NCBI GenBank assembly: GCA_021800645.1
Contig: JAJYYT010000105.1
Span: 1-7,009 of the forward strand
Reading direction: 5' to 3'
DNA: 7,009 nt
DNA from: Actinomycetes bacterium
GTDB lineage: Bacteria; Actinomycetota; Acidimicrobiia; Acidimicrobiales; RAAP-2
Shown: one piece after another, positions 5,536-7,009 of the stretch
How positions within the stretch are numbered: the first letter of the stretch is position 1
How the letters are laid out: the number at the start of each line of letters is the position of its first letter
Made by a program: the position numbers and the translations under genes
The notes under the pieces: model-generated
Told to the model about the DNA's origin: nothing
The model's database searches: none
The model's input: only the letters and a program-made list of their open reading frames with translations

Positions 5536-7009
5536 CAACGTGCGCCCCTATGGGCCGGTCCCACGAGATGGACGAGATGGGCCGGTCCCACGAGATGGAC
5601 GAGATGGGCCGGTCCCACGAGATGGACGAGATGGACAAGCGAAGCTCCGAAGAATTTGTTGTGGGACAGCTGCTCGACGATCGGGCCGAGCGCGACCGCG
5701 GGGAAGAAGGTGAGACCGCCCACGATGAGGATCACGCCGATGAGGAGCCCCACAAACATGGTGTTGTCGGTCCGGAACGTTCCCGCTGAGCTTGGCACGA
5801 GGTTCTTCGCCGCGAGCGTCCCGGCCAGTGCGAGGGTCGGCACGATGACGGCAAATCGCCCCATGAGCATCGCGATCCCGCCGGTGACGTTGTAGAAGGC
5901 GTGGTTGCCTGTGAGGCCGGCGAACGCCGAGCCGTTGTTGTTCGCCTGCGAGGTGAAGGCATAGAGGATCTCGCTGAAGCCGTGCGGCCCGCCGTTGAGC
6001 GGCCCGGCGCGCCCCGCGTGGACCGAGACGGCGATCCCCGTCAGCACGAGCACGGTGACGGGCATGACGAGGATGCCCAGGCCCGCGAGCTTCACCTCGC
6101 GAGCCTGGATCTTCTTTCCCAGGTACTCGGGCGTCCGCCCGATCATCAGCCCGCCGATGAAGACGGCCACGATGGCGAACAGCAGGATCGTGTAGAGGCC
6201 GCTCCCGACGCCGCCGGGAGACACCTCGCCGAGCATCATCCCCGTGAGGAGGCCGAATCCTCCCATCGGGTTGTACGAGTCGTTGGACCCGTCGACCGAC
6301 CCGGTGGACGTCTGGGTGGAAGTGACGTCGTAGAGGGCGGACTGCGTGTCGCCGAAGCGCACCTCTTTGCCCTCCATGTTGCCGGTGGGTTGACGGGTCA
6401 ACCCCGCTGCCGCAACGGCCGGGTTCGCCTGGTGCTCGGCGTAGGAGGTGAAGGCCGTCCACGCCCCGAAGATGAGCGCCATCGCAGCCAGCACCGTGAC
6501 GCCTTGGCGAACTGCTCCCACCATCCTCCCGAAGACGTAGGTGAGCGCGACAGGGATGCACAGGATGAGCGCCATCGACAGCAGGTTGGTGAGGCCGGTG
6601 GGGTTCTCGAACGGGTCGGCGCCGTTTGCATTGAAGAAGCCCCCGCCGTTGGTGCCCAGCTCCTTGATGGTCTCCATGAAGCCGGCGGGGCCGCGCGGGA
6701 TCGTCTGGGTCACTCCGTTCAGCACGTCGTGCACGTGCGCGGGCCCTGCCAGCGTCTGGACCGCACCTTGGCTCACGAACACGATGCCGAAGATGAAGGC
6801 GATCGGGAACAGCACGTAGAGGCAGCCGCGAACCGTATCGACCCAGAAGTTGCCTATCGTGGTCGACCCCTTCCGGGCGAACCCGCGGATGAGCGCGACG
6901 GCCACCGCCATCCCCACGGCGGCGGAGACGAACTGCTGCACCATGAGGGCGCCCATCTGGGAGAAGTAGGACATCGTCCTCTCGCCGGCATAGTTCTGCC
7001 AGTTGGTGT
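5532..7009 (-). CDS. kdpA: KdpA, K+-translocating channel-like subunit (5' end outside window)
   Basis: KdpA forms the selectivity filter and path for K+ in the membrane. 491 residues are visible; roughly the first hundred lie beyond 7009. All four pore-loop regions show: TNWQNYAG (near 7007-6984), [21 protein letters not shown] (from 6656), [13 protein letters not shown] (from about 6235) and [12 protein letters not shown] (about 5955-5920). Multiple hydrophobic helices lie between them. No frameshift is visible. The conserved core ends at [14 protein letters not shown], where family members normally stop or nearly stop. Here the frame continues for 44 residues (5666-5535): SHNKFFGAS, then an LVH/LVG/PAH repeat encoded by a 27-bp tandem array, then RGARW and TGA. 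That stop overlaps the kdpB GTG. Core identity is certain; the tail's function is unknown and it may be a recent sequence expansion. A kdpF gene, if any, would lie outside the window. Confidence 0.97.
   Translation of the reverse strand, partial: TNWQNYAGERTMSYFSQMGALMVQQFVSAAVGMAVAVALIRGFARKGSTTIGNFWVDTVRGCLYVLFPIAFIFGIVFVSQGAVQTLAGPAHVHDVLNGVTQTIPRGPAGFMETIKELGTNGGGFFNANGADPFENPTGLTNLLSMALILCIPVALTYVFGRMVGAVRQGVTVLAAMALIFGAWTAFTSYAEHQANPAVAAAGLTRQPTGNMEGKEVRFGDTQSALYDVTSTQTSTGSVDGSNDSYNPMGGFGLLTGMMLGEVSPGGVGSGLYTILLFAIVAVFIGGLMIGRTPEYLGKKIQAREVKLAGLGILVMPVTVLVLTGIAVSVHAGRAGPLNGGPHGFSEILYAFTSQANNNGSAFAGLTGNHAFYNVTGGIAMLMGRFAVIVPTLALAGTLAAKNLVPSSAGTFRTDNTMFVGLLIGVILIVGGLTFFPAVALGPIVEQLSHNKFFGASLVHLVHLVGPAHLVHLVGPAHLVHLVGPAHRGARW
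5545..5549 (-). promoter_or_regulatory. Probable ribosome-binding site of kdpB
   Basis: AGGGG on the minus strand lies 9 nt before GTG 5535 and 6 nt before TTG 5538, so it does not decide between them. It lies within the last codons of kdpA and begins two bases after the tandem repeat array ends. The upstream GGCCC of the repeat could pair with it in mRNA. Confidence 0.5.
5551..5634. repeat. 27-bp tandem repeat, three perfect copies, in the 3' end of kdpA
   Basis: Identical 27-bp units lie at 5551-5577, 5578-5604 and 5605-5631; the next three bases (5632-5634) also match. Each unit begins TGGGCCGGTCCCACGAGATG on the plus strand. Because 27 is a multiple of three, each copy encodes the same nine residues of KdpA (LVHLVGPAH) and copy-number change would not shift the frame. 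On the kdpA strand each unit divides into three related 9-mers (CTCGTCCAT, CTCGTGGGA, CCGGCCCAT), so it may have grown from a shorter sequence by slippage. Each unit also contains a short hairpin, TGGG/CCCA with a 5-nt loop. There are no spacers, so it is not a CRISPR array. Confidence 0.95.

Noticed and set aside
5551..5634. Direct repeats considered as a CRISPR array
   Set aside because: The units are contiguous with no unique spacers, and they lie inside kdpA coding sequence.
5311..5895. Plus-strand frame translating the tandem repeat as GPTRWTRWA units
   Set aside because: It is antisense to kdpA and kdpB. The repeat keeps any frame open because its length is a multiple of three.

Overview
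The window is a high-GC chromosomal segment carrying most of a Kdp (high-affinity, ATP-driven K+ uptake) locus. The base composition, the GTG/TTG starts and a small OB-fold gene of the type found beside potassium-uptake genes in actinobacteria (Rv2694c-like, from memory) together suggest an actinobacterium. The genus cannot be told from this sequence.

Layout, left to right. (1) 1-190, minus strand: the first 63 residues of a KdpD N-terminal (ATP-binding sensor) protein, cut by the window edge. (2) 191-315: a divergent intergenic region with a small GC-rich inverted repeat. (3) 316-1794, plus: a KdpD-like histidine kinase with the membrane (DUF4118), GAF-like, HisKA and HATPase parts but no N-terminal KdpD/USP region. 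(4) 1801-2481, plus: a KdpE-type response regulator, 6 nt behind the kinase. (5) 2482-2511: a 30-bp convergent gap with no clear terminator. (6) 2512-2835, minus: a small cysteine-rich OB-fold protein. (7) 2867-3442, minus: kdpC. (8) 3454-5535, minus: kdpB. (9) 5532-7009, minus: kdpA, with its 5' end outside the window.

How the genes work together. KdpA (K+ channel-like subunit), KdpB (P-type ATPase) and KdpC form the pump and are read leftward as a tight unit, with the OB-fold gene as its last cistron. The kinase and regulator that should control the pump are read rightward and converge on it. The sensor appears to be split: the N-terminal ATP-binding module and the kinase module are separate, divergently transcribed genes.

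The most unusual sequence structure is a perfect 27-bp tandem repeat (three copies) at the 3' end of kdpA. It is in frame and gives KdpA a C-terminal tail of about 44 residues containing a repeated nine-residue unit. It ends directly before the kdpB ribosome-binding region. Nothing in the window amounts to a wholly new system. The points worth following are the split KdpD, the kdpA/kdpB repeat and the OB-fold gene in the operon.
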